A stretch of 64,000 bases of DNA from Fluctibacter corallii (GCF_025751585.1 NZ_JAOWKX010000001.1:186259-250258); one strand, 5' to 3'; counted from the stretch's first letter, positions 46,451 through 55,876 are shown. Program-made: numbers and translations. Notes: generated from the sequence alone by a model not told the origin.

Positions 46451-47259
46451 GACTGTGGATATCCAAACTTCGCGCAATGCTCAGCAGTAATCTCGTTGAT
46501 CATCGCCAAATTCTCTTCTTTGAAAAATGCATTCCATGTAAGAGAGTTATCTCCTTTTGGCTGCTTTTGAACGTTGACTTGTTGATCGATATTTTTCACT
46601 GTAGGCATACCCAACTCGTCAAGCAATGCGTAAATTGTTTGCGCCTTATTCTCGCGAAAATCCTCATAACGCACCAAGTGCATCTGCCCTTGGTGCTTTA
46701 AATACTGTTCATTTAAATAACACCATCTATGGGCAAGTGATTCAATCATGGTTTTCGTAGGCTGCCCTGTTAGCCAGTCAGAGTCTAAAATACGTTGCCA
46801 TGCAGGCGCGTTCAACACAGCATTATCGGCAATATTTTTATCTCTTGAGTCTCCTGCTATCTTCACACGATTCAGTATGCTTCTTATATTGTCGCGTGGA
46901 TCCCTTACAATATAGAGATAGTTAGCATCGGGAAATCGCGCCACCAGATCATCATTGAACATGGAGAGGGACGGTTCTTTGATGATGTCTTTACTAAATT
47001 CGTACCGATACGTATTCACCCATGTATCAAATGGCAGTTCTCTGTTACGTAACGCTAGCTGCCAATCTGGTTTGGCGATGCTACGGGTGATATCAAGGGT
47101 TAACGATTTATTGGCTGCATTTGCCAGTAGCCAACAAATAGCAGAAGTACCTGACTTTTGGTTTCCTAACACAAACAATGGCGTTTCATTAACGCGGTGA
47201 CATTGATAATACACATCTCGCACTTTATGTTTTAAAGGGCGAAGTAACGATCTAAGCAT
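46447..47259 (-). CDS. Sulfotransferase
   Basis: A 270-residue cytosolic PAPS-dependent sulfotransferase. The 5'-phosphosulfate loop is LFVLGNQKSGTSAICWLLAN and the 3'-phosphate-binding motif YLYIVRDPRDNIRSILNRV, with RYEDFRENK near the C-terminal third. The start ATG 47259 overlaps the flippase stop by 8 bases. It implies that the polysaccharide, or a sugar or lipid acceptor in this locus, is sulfated, which is common in marine bacteria. Confidence 0.87.
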   Translation of the reverse strand: MLRSLLRPLKHKVRDVYYQCHRVNETPLFVLGNQKSGTSAICWLLANAANKSLTLDITRSIAKPDWQLALRNRELPFDTWVNTYRYEFSKDIIKEPSLSMFNDDLVARFPDANYLYIVRDPRDNIRSILNRVKIAGDSRDKNIADNAVLNAPAWQRILDSDWLTGQPTKTMIESLAHRWCYLNEQYLKHQGQMHLVRYEDFRENKAQTIYALLDELGMPTVKNIDQQVNVQKQPKGDNSLTWNAFFKEENLAMINEITAEHCAKFGYPQS

Positions 47260-48685
47260 GTGAACGACGAACTCTGTTAAAATGGCGCTTAACATACAGG
47301 GCAACGGCCCCAAATACCAGCCCCCATATAGCAATATGGGCAACCAATTGTTGCTCTGGCGGCAACGCAAGCAGCGCAACCCCAGTGTATATGCTGGCGC
47401 ATAGTCCAGCAAACACAACCAGCAAAGCGAACTGAATAAACACAACACGGAAGGGGTTAAGTTTTGCTATCCCCCCTAGCATTAACCACGTGTGCGCAAA
47501 TAAAATGGTACCTTGCAAAGCAAACATACTATACACCAGTTCAACAAGTGTATGTTGCGCGGCAACAATATAAACGATAGCGCTAATGGGCAATAACGTC
47601 AGGTTCCACCAAAAAGACGCTTTTACGGCGGCTCGGCTCATGATCACCTGCCCACCTACATTCACCAGCATCCGCAGAGCAAACACACCACAGAGTATTT
47701 GCAACAACATACTGGCTGAACGATAAGACTCACCAAAAAGTAACACACACACGAGTTCGGCATTAGAGCCGATAACAGCAAATAGGGGTAACACCAGCGC
47801 AGCCACGCTACATAGCATGATGATGTACAAACGCTGTAGTGGCTCGCGTTGCTTTTGTTTACTCAATAACGGCAAGCAAATACGCGATGTTAATCCAGAT
47901 ACAAATACCGATACCCGCATCATTAGCGCTTTTGCCGCGCCATATAGCGCCAGCGCTTCTGCCCCTAAAAAACGGCCAATAATAAAGACATCAAGGTGGC
48001 TGGCCAACTGATTAACAAACATAGCACCCGTACGAAACGCTCCAAAATAGGCCAAGTATTTAATAGTGCGAGGTGTAATATGCCAGCTTGGAAAAAGTAT
48101 TGCGCCATGATAGTGGTAAACATATCGATACAGCACCCATAAACGTGCAGTATGCCCTACTGCCATGCCAATCAGCACACCTGTTAAGGAAGGCGAATAC
48201 GCCAAGGCTACACCAATTGCACTAAAGGTAATACTGCTCCAAAGCAGTTCAGACACCGCGATGTCTTTCCACTTAAGGTCGCGTTGTAACTGTGAAAAGG
48301 GCACGTGGGCGAGTGTCATTAACAGTAACAATATAACAGAAAGCACGAAATGCACCCCCGAAAGCTGCGCCGAGAAATACCCAAACACAGATTGACCGAC
48401 AAGTAGCAATAGCAGACCAATCAGCGTGGCCACAATCAATTGTAACGCCACTATATTACGCAGCAATGTGGCAGAGCGGCGTTGACGCACCACAATCAGC
48501 GTGCCTAACCCAAACTCGGTAGGGACAGAAGCAATAATAAAAAAAGACTGCAACACGACAAAGGCAGCGAATATCGTATTGTCGAGTAGCTGGGTTAACA
48601 GCATCAATTGAATTAGTTGTATAATGGCGCGAATTATAGAAACTGAGGCTGTCCAGCTAATACCACGGGTTAATCCAGCCCGCAT
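47252..48685 (-). CDS. wzx: Wzx-type oligosaccharide flippase
   Basis: A 477-residue membrane protein of the MOP/MATE superfamily with about 12-14 helices. TRGISWTASVSIIRAIIQLIQ opens the family's first helix, and FGLGTLIVVRQRR, FGAFRTGAMFVNQLASHLDV and FIIGRFLGAEALALYGAAK are typical. It should flip the lipid-linked repeat unit across the inner membrane for Wzy. AGGAGAAC precedes the ATG. It starts about 35 bases after the terminator of the S-layer-like gene, so a promoter or readthrough must be here. Confidence 0.9.
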   Translation of the reverse strand: MRAGLTRGISWTASVSIIRAIIQLIQLMLLTQLLDNTIFAAFVVLQSFFIIASVPTEFGLGTLIVVRQRRSATLLRNIVALQLIVATLIGLLLLLVGQSVFGYFSAQLSGVHFVLSVILLLLMTLAHVPFSQLQRDLKWKDIAVSELLWSSITFSAIGVALAYSPSLTGVLIGMAVGHTARLWVLYRYVYHYHGAILFPSWHITPRTIKYLAYFGAFRTGAMFVNQLASHLDVFIIGRFLGAEALALYGAAKALMMRVSVFVSGLTSRICLPLLSKQKQREPLQRLYIIMLCSVAALVLPLFAVIGSNAELVCVLLFGESYRSASMLLQILCGVFALRMLVNVGGQVIMSRAAVKASFWWNLTLLPISAIVYIVAAQHTLVELVYSMFALQGTILFAHTWLMLGGIAKLNPFRVVFIQFALLVVFAGLCASIYTGVALLALPPEQQLVAHIAIWGLVFGAVALYVKRHFNRVRRSHA

Positions 48686-48723
48686 GAATGTTCTCCTAAC
48701 GTGAAAGCGTGGGGTCTATTTAT

Positions 48724-48750
48724 AAAAAAAGCGAGCCAAACGGCTCGCTT
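48724..48750 (-). terminator. Intrinsic terminator of the S-layer-like gene
   Basis: On the minus strand GCGAGCC-GTTT-GGCTCGC (48748-48731) is a perfect 7-bp GC-rich stem extended by an A-T pair and followed by seven T's. It lies about 35 bases after the stop codon of the S-layer-like gene and separates it from the polysaccharide genes. Confidence 0.93.
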
Positions 48751-48782
48751 TATATAATCACTATAAACTATTAATTAATAAA

Positions 48783-50132
48783 TTATAGTTCAGTAGTTTG
48801 GATAACTGCACGGCTACCAGACGTTTTGTTAACGTACTGTGCAGAGATGTCGATTGCTTTAGCTGTACCTTCGAATACCAAGTCAAAGCCGAACGTTGCA
48901 CCAGCATTGTTTGCTGCTGCTGCCGCAGCGATAGCAGAAGCAAAGTTCATGCTGCCGTTACCCGCTAGTGTACCGATGCTACCAACGTTAACTGCTGTAC
49001 CATTTACATAAAGTACTAGCTCAACCTTAGCATCAATAGAGCTACGGTTGTTGGCTACTACTGCAGAAGCGTGCTTGCTGTCGAATACCATGAATGGTAC
49101 GTGGAATGTAGTGCCATTGTTCACCCAAGAGCCAAGCTCACCAGAAAGGGCTGGTGCTTCAACTGTACCATCAAAACCAACCACTGTACCAGTGAACGAT
49201 TGCTCAGGGATAACGTAATCAGCTGTACCATCTACAGTGAAAGTGAGGGTTACCTCAGAATCAAGCTCTGTATCTACAACTTGAGTTACTTTTACAGTGT
49301 TCTTCTCTACATCAACTGAAAGATTTAGAGTATCTGCGTTTACGCCTCCAGATACACTTCCAGACAACAAGTTTGGAACCTCTGCGCCAGAAATTTTACC
49401 ATCAGAGTTTGCGTCAAACGCTAGAGCGAATGACAAGTCAGAGAACTGAACAGTGTGCTCAACTTTGTCAATAACCAGATCATAAATATCTGCAGTTGCA
49501 TCACCAAGCTCCAATACCAACTTATCAGATGTAATGTTTGCATTACTCTCGATAAATTGAGTACGGCTAGTACCCACATCAATAACACCGTCTAGGCTTG
49601 AATCAGCTTTTACGTTTGCAGAAAAATCTTGAACAAATGTTGCTACAGTAACTGCAGGAGCTGCATCGTATTCGCCATCGTCATAAATGGCCTTAGACTG
49701 AATAGTGATTTTATGATCTTTTGCTGTTGAAGTAGGTAGAAGGTGAAGATCTGAAATCGTAATTGTTGCTGGACCAGACACAGGAAGATCTGCTGTTGCA
49801 CGAACTACGATTTGATTGCCCGTCGCAGAAAGAAGCGATACACCGTTAGCCACAGAAGATTGAACATCAACCGCCTGAGTTGAATCAATTGTTGCACCAC
49901 TGATAGTGAAAACGATTCTATCATTTTGAACGATTGTTGTTCCAACTGTTAAAACGATATCGTCAGCAGCATTAGTAGCGGTAGCAGTATCAACGATAAT
50001 CTTTTGGTTTGCACTAGTTTGTGCAGCGTAACCTTGAGTAGATACATCCACATTGGTTACTGCGATAGAACCAGCAGATGCCGCGCCAGCAACACCAGCC
50101 ATTGCAAGAGCAAGAAGTGTCTTCTTAAACAT
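48783..50132 (-). CDS. S-layer-like secreted surface protein with EF-hand loop
   Basis: A 449-residue protein with a signal peptide (KKTLLALAMAGVAGAASA, cut before GSI). The mature chain is rich in Ala, Val, Thr, Ser, Asp and Asn, has no cysteine, and shows many beta-strand-like segments. Residues 240-251 (DANSDGKISGAE) form a perfect 12-position EF-hand calcium loop. Composition, size, calcium site and strong isolated expression signals resemble S-layer-like proteins described in marine Pseudoalteromonas; I cannot confirm homology. It stands directly downstream of a type II secretion operon and upstream of Wzx, with its own leader (palindrome at 50148-50161) and terminator. AAAGGAAA precedes the ATG. 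Confidence 0.7.
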   Translation of the reverse strand: MFKKTLLALAMAGVAGAASAGSIAVTNVDVSTQGYAAQTSANQKIIVDTATATNAADDIVLTVGTTIVQNDRIVFTISGATIDSTQAVDVQSSVANGVSLLSATGNQIVVRATADLPVSGPATITISDLHLLPTSTAKDHKITIQSKAIYDDGEYDAAPAVTVATFVQDFSANVKADSSLDGVIDVGTSRTQFIESNANITSDKLVLELGDATADIYDLVIDKVEHTVQFSDLSFALAFDANSDGKISGAEVPNLLSGSVSGGVNADTLNLSVDVEKNTVKVTQVVDTELDSEVTLTFTVDGTADYVIPEQSFTGTVVGFDGTVEAPALSGELGSWVNNGTTFHVPFMVFDSKHASAVVANNRSSIDAKVELVLYVNGTAVNVGSIGTLAGNGSMNFASAIAAAAAANNAGATFGFDLVFEGTAKAIDISAQYVNKTSGSRAVIQTTEL

Positions 50133-50581
50133 AGTTATTTTCCTTTAAGTTTCATGAAACTATGGAGCAAGAGGCAACGTTTGATTGTCTTGTTCCAGTA
50201 GTTGAGTTTATCTGTTTACGCACATTAAGGAATACTTAAACAGAAACATGCGCAAGTGTATTCCGTTCGCTTTACTGGTGTCAACCTTACAACCACACCA
50301 AAATCCTAACTGAGTCAGTATTTTAGCACAGATGTTTACATTTTCACCAAAAACGAAAACTCTTTATCAAGAAAAAGAATTCACTTGTCTAAAATATTAC
50401 CCGATACAACATATATTCTTGTTCGTATGCTGGATATTATCCATTGTTGTTATCGGCTGCTTTTGCTATTTCAAAAGCCTGCATTATTTTTAAATGAAAT
50501 TACTCATAATTTCAAGGTATAAAGTGTTAAAAAGTGTAGCTAAATAATACCTAATTACCTTAATTTATACCTGATTGCGCA
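50133..50581. other. Control region and leader upstream of the S-layer-like gene
   Basis: About 450 bases between gspD and the S-layer-like gene with no convincing open frame. It contains a 14-bp perfect palindrome just before the ribosome site, AT-rich stretches at 50340-50420 and 50480-50570, and is the natural place for a strong separate promoter, which I cannot pinpoint. There is no clear terminator for the upstream gspD gene. Confidence 0.6.
50148..50161. promoter_or_regulatory. 14-bp palindrome before the S-layer-like gene
   Basis: AGTTTCATGAAACT is a perfect palindrome ending 16 bases before the start codon and four bases before AAAGGAAA. It could be a repressor operator or, in the mRNA, a small hairpin next to the ribosome site. 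Confidence 0.45.
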
Positions 50582-52648
50582 TTAAAACGACAATTGCTGC
50601 ATCGAGTTTTTAAACTGGGATTTTATGTCTTCCCATTGTTCGCGTTCTTCAATAATTCGTGGGGTAACAATGACTACCAATTCAGTGCGATCTTTCACAT
50701 CTGATTTACTCGAAAATAAATTCCCCAGTACAGGAATATCCCCCAGTACAGGCACCTTAGAATGGGTATTATTGACGTTTTCACTAATTAACCCGCCTAA
50801 TACAATGGTTTGCCCCGAACTTGCCACCACTTCGGTGGTCATTGAACGCTCAAAAATGGAGGGCGTATCACCTACAGAAATACCATCAGACAAGGTATTA
50901 CTGATTTTCTGGGATATTTCCATGATCACCACGCCTTGGCTATTCACTGTAGGCCTTACCTCAAGGGTTAGCCCTGTCTCGCGAAATTGTACGGTGTCAA
51001 GAATGGTGCCGCTATCTGGCACGATGGTCGCACTAGCGATAGGAATATCGGTTTTGATTTCCATGGTGGCGCTTACGCCATCTCGTACCACCAGCGAGGG
51101 GCGCGATACCACATTCACCAGGGTATCTTTGGCATTTAAGTTAGCATTTACGTCCCAATCATTGCTGCCAGTTAACACATAACTTAGCCCACCGATTTTA
51201 TCCAGCCCCATCGTACCTTTGTTACCTAGGGTGTAATTGTTTTCCTTTAAAAAGAAATCTACACCAAACTTAAATTCATCACGTAATGATATTTCTGCAA
51301 TAACCACTTCTAACATGACTTGACGCGGCAACACATCTAGGCGCTTCATAAGGGGTAAAAGTTGTTGGTATTTCTCACCTGAAGCAAACACGATCAATGC
51401 ATTGCTGCGTTCGTCTACCACAATTTGCATGTCGCTGTTGCTGGCGCTTGTTACGGCAGGCGCATTATTATTGCGATTACCGCGACGATTATTACCTTGA
51501 TCATTACTTTGCTGCGCGCTGGGTGTTGGGGCGCTGTTACCTGCGCTGCGACCGTTTTGCCCTGGATTAATTAATGGTGCAAGGCTAGCAATCAAGTCGG
51601 TTGCACGTGCAAGCTTTGGTTGATAAATAAAATATTGACTGCCGCCGCCCTTGGTGGGTTTGTCTAGTTGATTGATCCAATAATCTACGCGGTCTAGCAC
51701 TGCCTGCGACGATGCAAATATTGCCACAGAGCCAATATGGTCAAGAGGGATTAGCACTACGCTTTTTCCAACTGCTTGCCCCTCTGATACGGAAATGCCT
51801 TCATTTTGCAACAGCTTTTGAATGTCTTGCATAAACTGCTCTGGCGACATAAATACCAATTCAGCCATACCCATATGCTTGCTTTGATAGAACGGCGTAT
51901 CAATAATATTTAAAAACTCTAGCGCTTTCACCACGTCTTCACGTTTGCCACGGATGTAATAAATTCCCTGTTCAAAGTCGATGGTATATTTGGCGTTAGT
52001 TAAGTTTTGTAGTAAGGCGTTGTAATTATTTCTGACGCCATATTCAAGCGGTACAATTTGAAACACTTCCCGACTGGTTTGAGGCACGTTTTCTGGCGAC
52101 TTGCCAAACCCATACATAACATCACGGCCGGCGTTGTCGCTTTGCTGTTGCGTAATGTAAAAAATATCATTATCAAAATGGATATGGTAGCCACGCTGAC
52201 CAAGTAGCTCTTCGCTTAGTAAAAACAGGCGCTTTTTCGAAATATTGTCAGATATGGCGAGGGTAACCGGCTCGGCATCGCTTTTTGCTTTGGTATCGAG
52301 CACATAGTTAATTTGCAAAATGTCGCCCAAAACGTAGTGCAGCCAATCGTTTAAAGCAAGCGCTTCGGTCTGCAAACTCACCGTTTTCTCGTCGGGGAAG
52401 CGGTTGGCCAAATCGGTGCGCCTTGGCATGTTAAAGCCTTGGGCTTGCTCGTTGGTTAAACGCGTCAATTTCCCTCGTTGTTGCTCATTACTCTCTTTCT
52501 GTGTAGGTAACGCTTCAGCATTAACTACGTCAGCGTCTGATTCTAGGTATGACGGCGTAATATAACCGGCTTTTTGATCGCCAGACAATGACGCGCACCC
52601 CGACAAAACGAACGCACAACAAAATGATACTAACTGAATTCTTTTCAT
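50582..52648 (-). CDS. gspD: Type II secretion secretin GspD, predicted lipoprotein (liposecretin)
   Basis: A 688-residue secretin that forms the outer-membrane channel. The N terminus is a lipoprotein signal (VSFCCAFVLSGC, lipobox Leu-Ser-Gly-Cys at residue 18), unlike most GspD proteins, which need a separate pilotin. N0/N1-type domains follow (about residues 95-340), a Gln/Asn/Gly-rich linker (residues about 370-400, near RGNRNNNAP) and the secretin core with VPVLGDIPVLGNLF and VVIVTPRIIE at the end. It is the last gene of the operon. Lipidation allows self-piloting, as described for Pseudomonas HxcQ. Confidence 0.88.
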   Translation of the reverse strand: MKRIQLVSFCCAFVLSGCASLSGDQKAGYITPSYLESDADVVNAEALPTQKESNEQQRGKLTRLTNEQAQGFNMPRRTDLANRFPDEKTVSLQTEALALNDWLHYVLGDILQINYVLDTKAKSDAEPVTLAISDNISKKRLFLLSEELLGQRGYHIHFDNDIFYITQQQSDNAGRDVMYGFGKSPENVPQTSREVFQIVPLEYGVRNNYNALLQNLTNAKYTIDFEQGIYYIRGKREDVVKALEFLNIIDTPFYQSKHMGMAELVFMSPEQFMQDIQKLLQNEGISVSEGQAVGKSVVLIPLDHIGSVAIFASSQAVLDRVDYWINQLDKPTKGGGSQYFIYQPKLARATDLIASLAPLINPGQNGRSAGNSAPTPSAQQSNDQGNNRRGNRNNNAPAVTSASNSDMQIVVDERSNALIVFASGEKYQQLLPLMKRLDVLPRQVMLEVVIAEISLRDEFKFGVDFFLKENNYTLGNKGTMGLDKIGGLSYVLTGSNDWDVNANLNAKDTLVNVVSRPSLVVRDGVSATMEIKTDIPIASATIVPDSGTILDTVQFRETGLTLEVRPTVNSQGVVIMEISQKISNTLSDGISVGDTPSIFERSMTTEVVASSGQTIVLGGLISENVNNTHSKVPVLGDIPVLGNLFSSKSDVKDRTELVVIVTPRIIEEREQWEDIKSQFKNSMQQLSF

Positions 52649-52665
52649 ACTTTCTTTCTTATGCC

Positions 52666-53226
52666 TTATCGTGATTTTGACGCACGCAGCTGTAGCTGAA
52701 TGGCTCTGTCTGCGTCAGAAACGCTTATTAAATTAATGAATCCGCGCTTTACGTCTGTTAGTACATATCCGAGAATTTCTTCATTGAGTTTTAGTGATAC
52801 AACCTCGCCGGGTGTTATCGGCTCGCGCGAAGGTGTCTGTTTATTCACTTCGGCGTCAGTCACATTGACTCGCTCTATCAGCACGCGAGGCTCTGCACCT
52901 TGTTGCACCACAATGGCACGTAGGGTGAGAATTGACTCCCCTGCATAAATTTTATCAAGCTCGCCCCGTTGCTTACGCTGCTCGTCTTCGCTCATACCCA
53001 GCGTTTTTGGCGCAATTTGCGTGTCGCTGGTAATATCTGGAAATGTATCAAAACGCGCAATCACGGCGTTTGATTGGCGCGCAGATAGGCGATGCACACC
53101 CGCAGTATTTTGACTAACCTGCACAGTAGCATCTAGTGCTGCCTGACTGCCAGTGATAACAATGCGTTGAGTAAAATCATACGCTAGCAATCCGCATATC
53201 ACTAAGGCAATATACCATTTACCCAT
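52666..53226 (-). CDS. gspC: GspC-like inner-membrane protein
   Basis: A 186-residue protein with one N-terminal membrane helix (WYIALVICGLLAYDFTQRIV) and a periplasmic region. The C-terminal part (ITPGEVVSLKLNEEILGYVL then FINLISVSD) resembles the homology region of GspC or a PilP-like domain that contacts the secretin. A PDZ domain is absent. ATG 53226 overlaps the stop of the previous gene by 8 bases; an in-frame start at 53256 is less likely. The assignment is mainly positional, between gspM and gspD. Confidence 0.65.
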   Translation of the reverse strand: MGKWYIALVICGLLAYDFTQRIVITGSQAALDATVQVSQNTAGVHRLSARQSNAVIARFDTFPDITSDTQIAPKTLGMSEDEQRKQRGELDKIYAGESILTLRAIVVQQGAEPRVLIERVNVTDAEVNKQTPSREPITPGEVVSLKLNEEILGYVLTDVKRGFINLISVSDADRAIQLQLRASKSR

Positions 53227-53812
53227 TGTTGCTGACTCCTTGATTGCCCTGCTCACTCGCCTCGCCAGAGAGCTGAAATACCATCGCCTCTATTGTGCCT
53301 CTTGCGGTACCTAAACGCCCTGACGTTTGCTTTTGCACCATATAAGTAAAGCGACTCAGATCAATAATTTTTTCTCCAGATTCTAGAGCAAGGTGAAATT
53401 GCAACAAATCGTAGGTTTTTCCTGAAAACTGAAATGACATGACATGGCGACTGATGTTTGTATCTGGTACTTCTCCCGAATACCCCCACCCAAAATTACT
53501 CATTGTAATGTTATGCTCAGACGCAAGCTGCTCTACCGTTTTTTGAATCTTTAGCTTTAACGCTGCGTTGTCACCTGATGGGTAAAATTGCGCTTGCAAA
53601 GACGAAACGTCGTTTTGAAGCTTCTTTAATAACGATGCAGTTTGTGCCTGATTTGCAATGGCGGCTTCCCCTTTTGCAACCCGCTTTTGTTGATACACGA
53701 TGCGTTCGGCATATTCTTGCTGCCAGGATAATATCGGCACAACCGCAAACTTTGCAAGAAGCAAAATACCTAACAACGGCATTAACACTGGATAGCGATG
53801 TATTACATCCAT
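53219..53812 (-). CDS. gspM: GspM/PilO-like assembly protein
   Basis: A 197-residue protein with one N-terminal helix (YPVLMPLLGILLLAKFAVVPI), a coiled-coil stretch (residues about 35-75) and a ferredoxin-like periplasmic domain. Such proteins pair with GspL at the inner membrane to link the ATPase to the pseudopilus. It begins on the last base of the gspL stop, so the two are translationally coupled. GspM and PilO are hard to tell apart by sequence. Confidence 0.7.
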   Translation of the reverse strand: MDVIHRYPVLMPLLGILLLAKFAVVPILSWQQEYAERIVYQQKRVAKGEAAIANQAQTASLLKKLQNDVSSLQAQFYPSGDNAALKLKIQKTVEQLASEHNITMSNFGWGYSGEVPDTNISRHVMSFQFSGKTYDLLQFHLALESGEKIIDLSRFTYMVQKQTSGRLGTARGTIEAMVFQLSGEASEQGNQGVSNNG

Positions 53813-54975
53813 TACTGCAATGCCTCTTGATTCTGCTCAGAAGGGGTATCTGGCATAAGTTCGAACCCTAAAATGAAGTTATCTTTATTTCCACGCCGCG
53901 TGACAGTGCCTTCAAACCTTGCATCTTTTACGCCTGGCATTTTTACCACACTGGTTAGCAGGTCGGTGGCTTTTTGCGCTTTTCCGTAAATTACGTAACG
54001 CTGATTCTCACGTTTAATCTGCGTTACATCTGCCTGCTCGAATATACTGGCAAATATCAGCCACGCATGAGAGGTAACAGCATAGTCTGCCAATGCCACG
54101 CGTAATGCTTGCTTTTGCTGGCTAAGCGCACTCACTGCATCGAGCGTATCAAACGCATCACCCAACGTCGCTTTTTGCGCTTCGTATGCGTGCGAGACCT
54201 GACTGTGCTGATAATATAAATAACCCGATGACAATCCTAAGTACGCAAAGAACACCACCAAGCTAGTGCCAGCCAACTTCATTAAACTCGCTTTATCAAT
54301 GCTATGGCTTTGCACACGAAAAAACGGTAGCCATTGAGCTAGTGGTAACGCCAACATGCCTTGTATTAGGCTATCTGCATCGGCATTACGGGTGTATTCA
54401 GCCGTATTGGGCGAGTAAGAGCCCGTAGAATCATTCGATACCGCGTTGTGGCTTGTCGCGTCTAACGCAAGACCTGTAGCCTGCACGAAACGAGAAAGTG
54501 AAGAAACAATTGAATTTTTCACCGCTGAGTGCAAACCAAGCTGGTTCTTTCCGATATATAACACGGCGCTACGATGGTCTTTCCATTGCCTTTGAATCGC
54601 CACCGCATTCGGTGGCATCATATCGGCAGACAGCACAACCGTTTCAGGAATACGCACCTTGGCTCTGGGTACATCATTTTTAAAAACCCAACTATTCACC
54701 CAAGACTCTGTTGCCGTTGTATGCGTGATTAACGCATGGTCAATCTGTTCAAGTTTGAGCAAACCTTTAAGTTCTTTTGGCGCAGCAACTGGGTAACGTC
54801 GACACGATTCGGCAACATATTCTTTTGCGACGATCATCACATCAATCACTGAATCTAACGAGGTTTCTGTCATCTGCCACGTATTTTCGCTACGCGCTAT
54901 GCGAAACAAGCGACCATCGAAATAACCTATACGAAGCCGTTTTAGTGCCGCTTGTTTCACGTTATCCACTATCAT
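53812..54975 (-). CDS. gspL: GspL-like assembly protein
   Basis: A 387-residue protein with a cytoplasmic N-terminal domain, one membrane helix (about residues 232-250, LMKLAGTSLVVFFAYLGLSS) and a periplasmic coiled coil with a ferredoxin-like domain. This is the layout of GspL, which recruits the GspE ATPase; the cytoplasmic domain is quite divergent, so PilM/PilN-type fusion is an alternative reading. It overlaps gspM and follows gspK by four bases. Confidence 0.7.
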   Translation of the reverse strand: MIVDNVKQAALKRLRIGYFDGRLFRIARSENTWQMTETSLDSVIDVMIVAKEYVAESCRRYPVAAPKELKGLLKLEQIDHALITHTTATESWVNSWVFKNDVPRAKVRIPETVVLSADMMPPNAVAIQRQWKDHRSAVLYIGKNQLGLHSAVKNSIVSSLSRFVQATGLALDATSHNAVSNDSTGSYSPNTAEYTRNADADSLIQGMLALPLAQWLPFFRVQSHSIDKASLMKLAGTSLVVFFAYLGLSSGYLYYQHSQVSHAYEAQKATLGDAFDTLDAVSALSQQKQALRVALADYAVTSHAWLIFASIFEQADVTQIKRENQRYVIYGKAQKATDLLTSVVKMPGVKDARFEGTVTRRGNKDNFILGFELMPDTPSEQNQEALQ

Positions 54976-54979
54976 CTTA

Positions 54980-55864
54980 CTACCATTTTACTTCGAAGTA
55001 ATTTAGAGGAGAATGACGACCGGTTGCATACGGATTTACATCCACAATCATCTCCTTACTCACATTCACTTTGTCTACATTAACATCTATTCGAATCGTC
55101 ATCGTTGTACTCGGTGCGAATACGGTATCAATAGTTTCTTGCATGCCTGTTAAACTTTCAAAGCTCACTTTGTCTAACCCACCATTCGCTCTGGCACTTA
55201 CCACCTCGCGTGCGATATTGTCTCCAACATAAGATGCCAGCACAAATTGAGGTGCAGTAGTCGGGTTAAAATGTTTCTTTGGATACACCGTTACAACGTT
55301 TGCTAGCAAATCGTAAACGCTATTATCAATACCCTGTACTAACGCTAATTCTTCGCGTAGGTAGATGTTGCCATTTCTCGGTCCGACAACGTAATCTTGC
55401 GCTTCAGCGCCCTGCAAGCGCGCGAGTGTATCAGTATCTTGCCAATCCAACAAACTCTGCTCAATCACAATTCCACGCTCATTCGAATACCCCAGTGCGC
55501 GTAATAGTGGTTGAAAATGGGAAGACGCCAACTCTTTTACATGCAACAGTCCCGCATGATCTTGAATGCGAATAGCGATATTTTCGTCAATATAAAAAGG
55601 TTGACCAAAAAAGTTCCAATTGCGTACATACACATTCGTATGCTCATGCACAACACGTTTTTCTTGTGTGAGCAACGCAAATAACAGCTCACTTTCAACC
55701 GACTTAAGTGTCAAAAACCCCTTGGCGTTATCTTGAGACAGCAAAGCAACGGAAACATCACTCTTCACTTTTGCTGTAACGTACATACCAAATATGCTCA
55801 AAACGGCAACAATTAATAGCACTTGAATTAACGCAATACCGTTATTAAGTCGGACCATTATCAT
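54980..55864 (-). CDS. gspK: Minor pseudopilin GspK
   Basis: A 294-residue pseudopilin of the large type. The prepilin-like N terminus is RLNNGIALIQVLLIVAVLSI, with the cleavage Gly and, as in other GspK proteins, no Glu at position +5. The large helical domain contains LLDWQDTDTLARLQGAEAQDY and LREELALVQGID, typical of GspK. It should cap the pseudopilus tip with GspI and GspJ. Confidence 0.85.
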   Translation of the reverse strand: MIMVRLNNGIALIQVLLIVAVLSIFGMYVTAKVKSDVSVALLSQDNAKGFLTLKSVESELLFALLTQEKRVVHEHTNVYVRNWNFFGQPFYIDENIAIRIQDHAGLLHVKELASSHFQPLLRALGYSNERGIVIEQSLLDWQDTDTLARLQGAEAQDYVVGPRNGNIYLREELALVQGIDNSVYDLLANVVTVYPKKHFNPTTAPQFVLASYVGDNIAREVVSARANGGLDKVSFESLTGMQETIDTVFAPSTTMTIRIDVNVDKVNVSKEMIVDVNPYATGRHSPLNYFEVKW

Positions 55865-55876
55865 TTAACCTTAACG

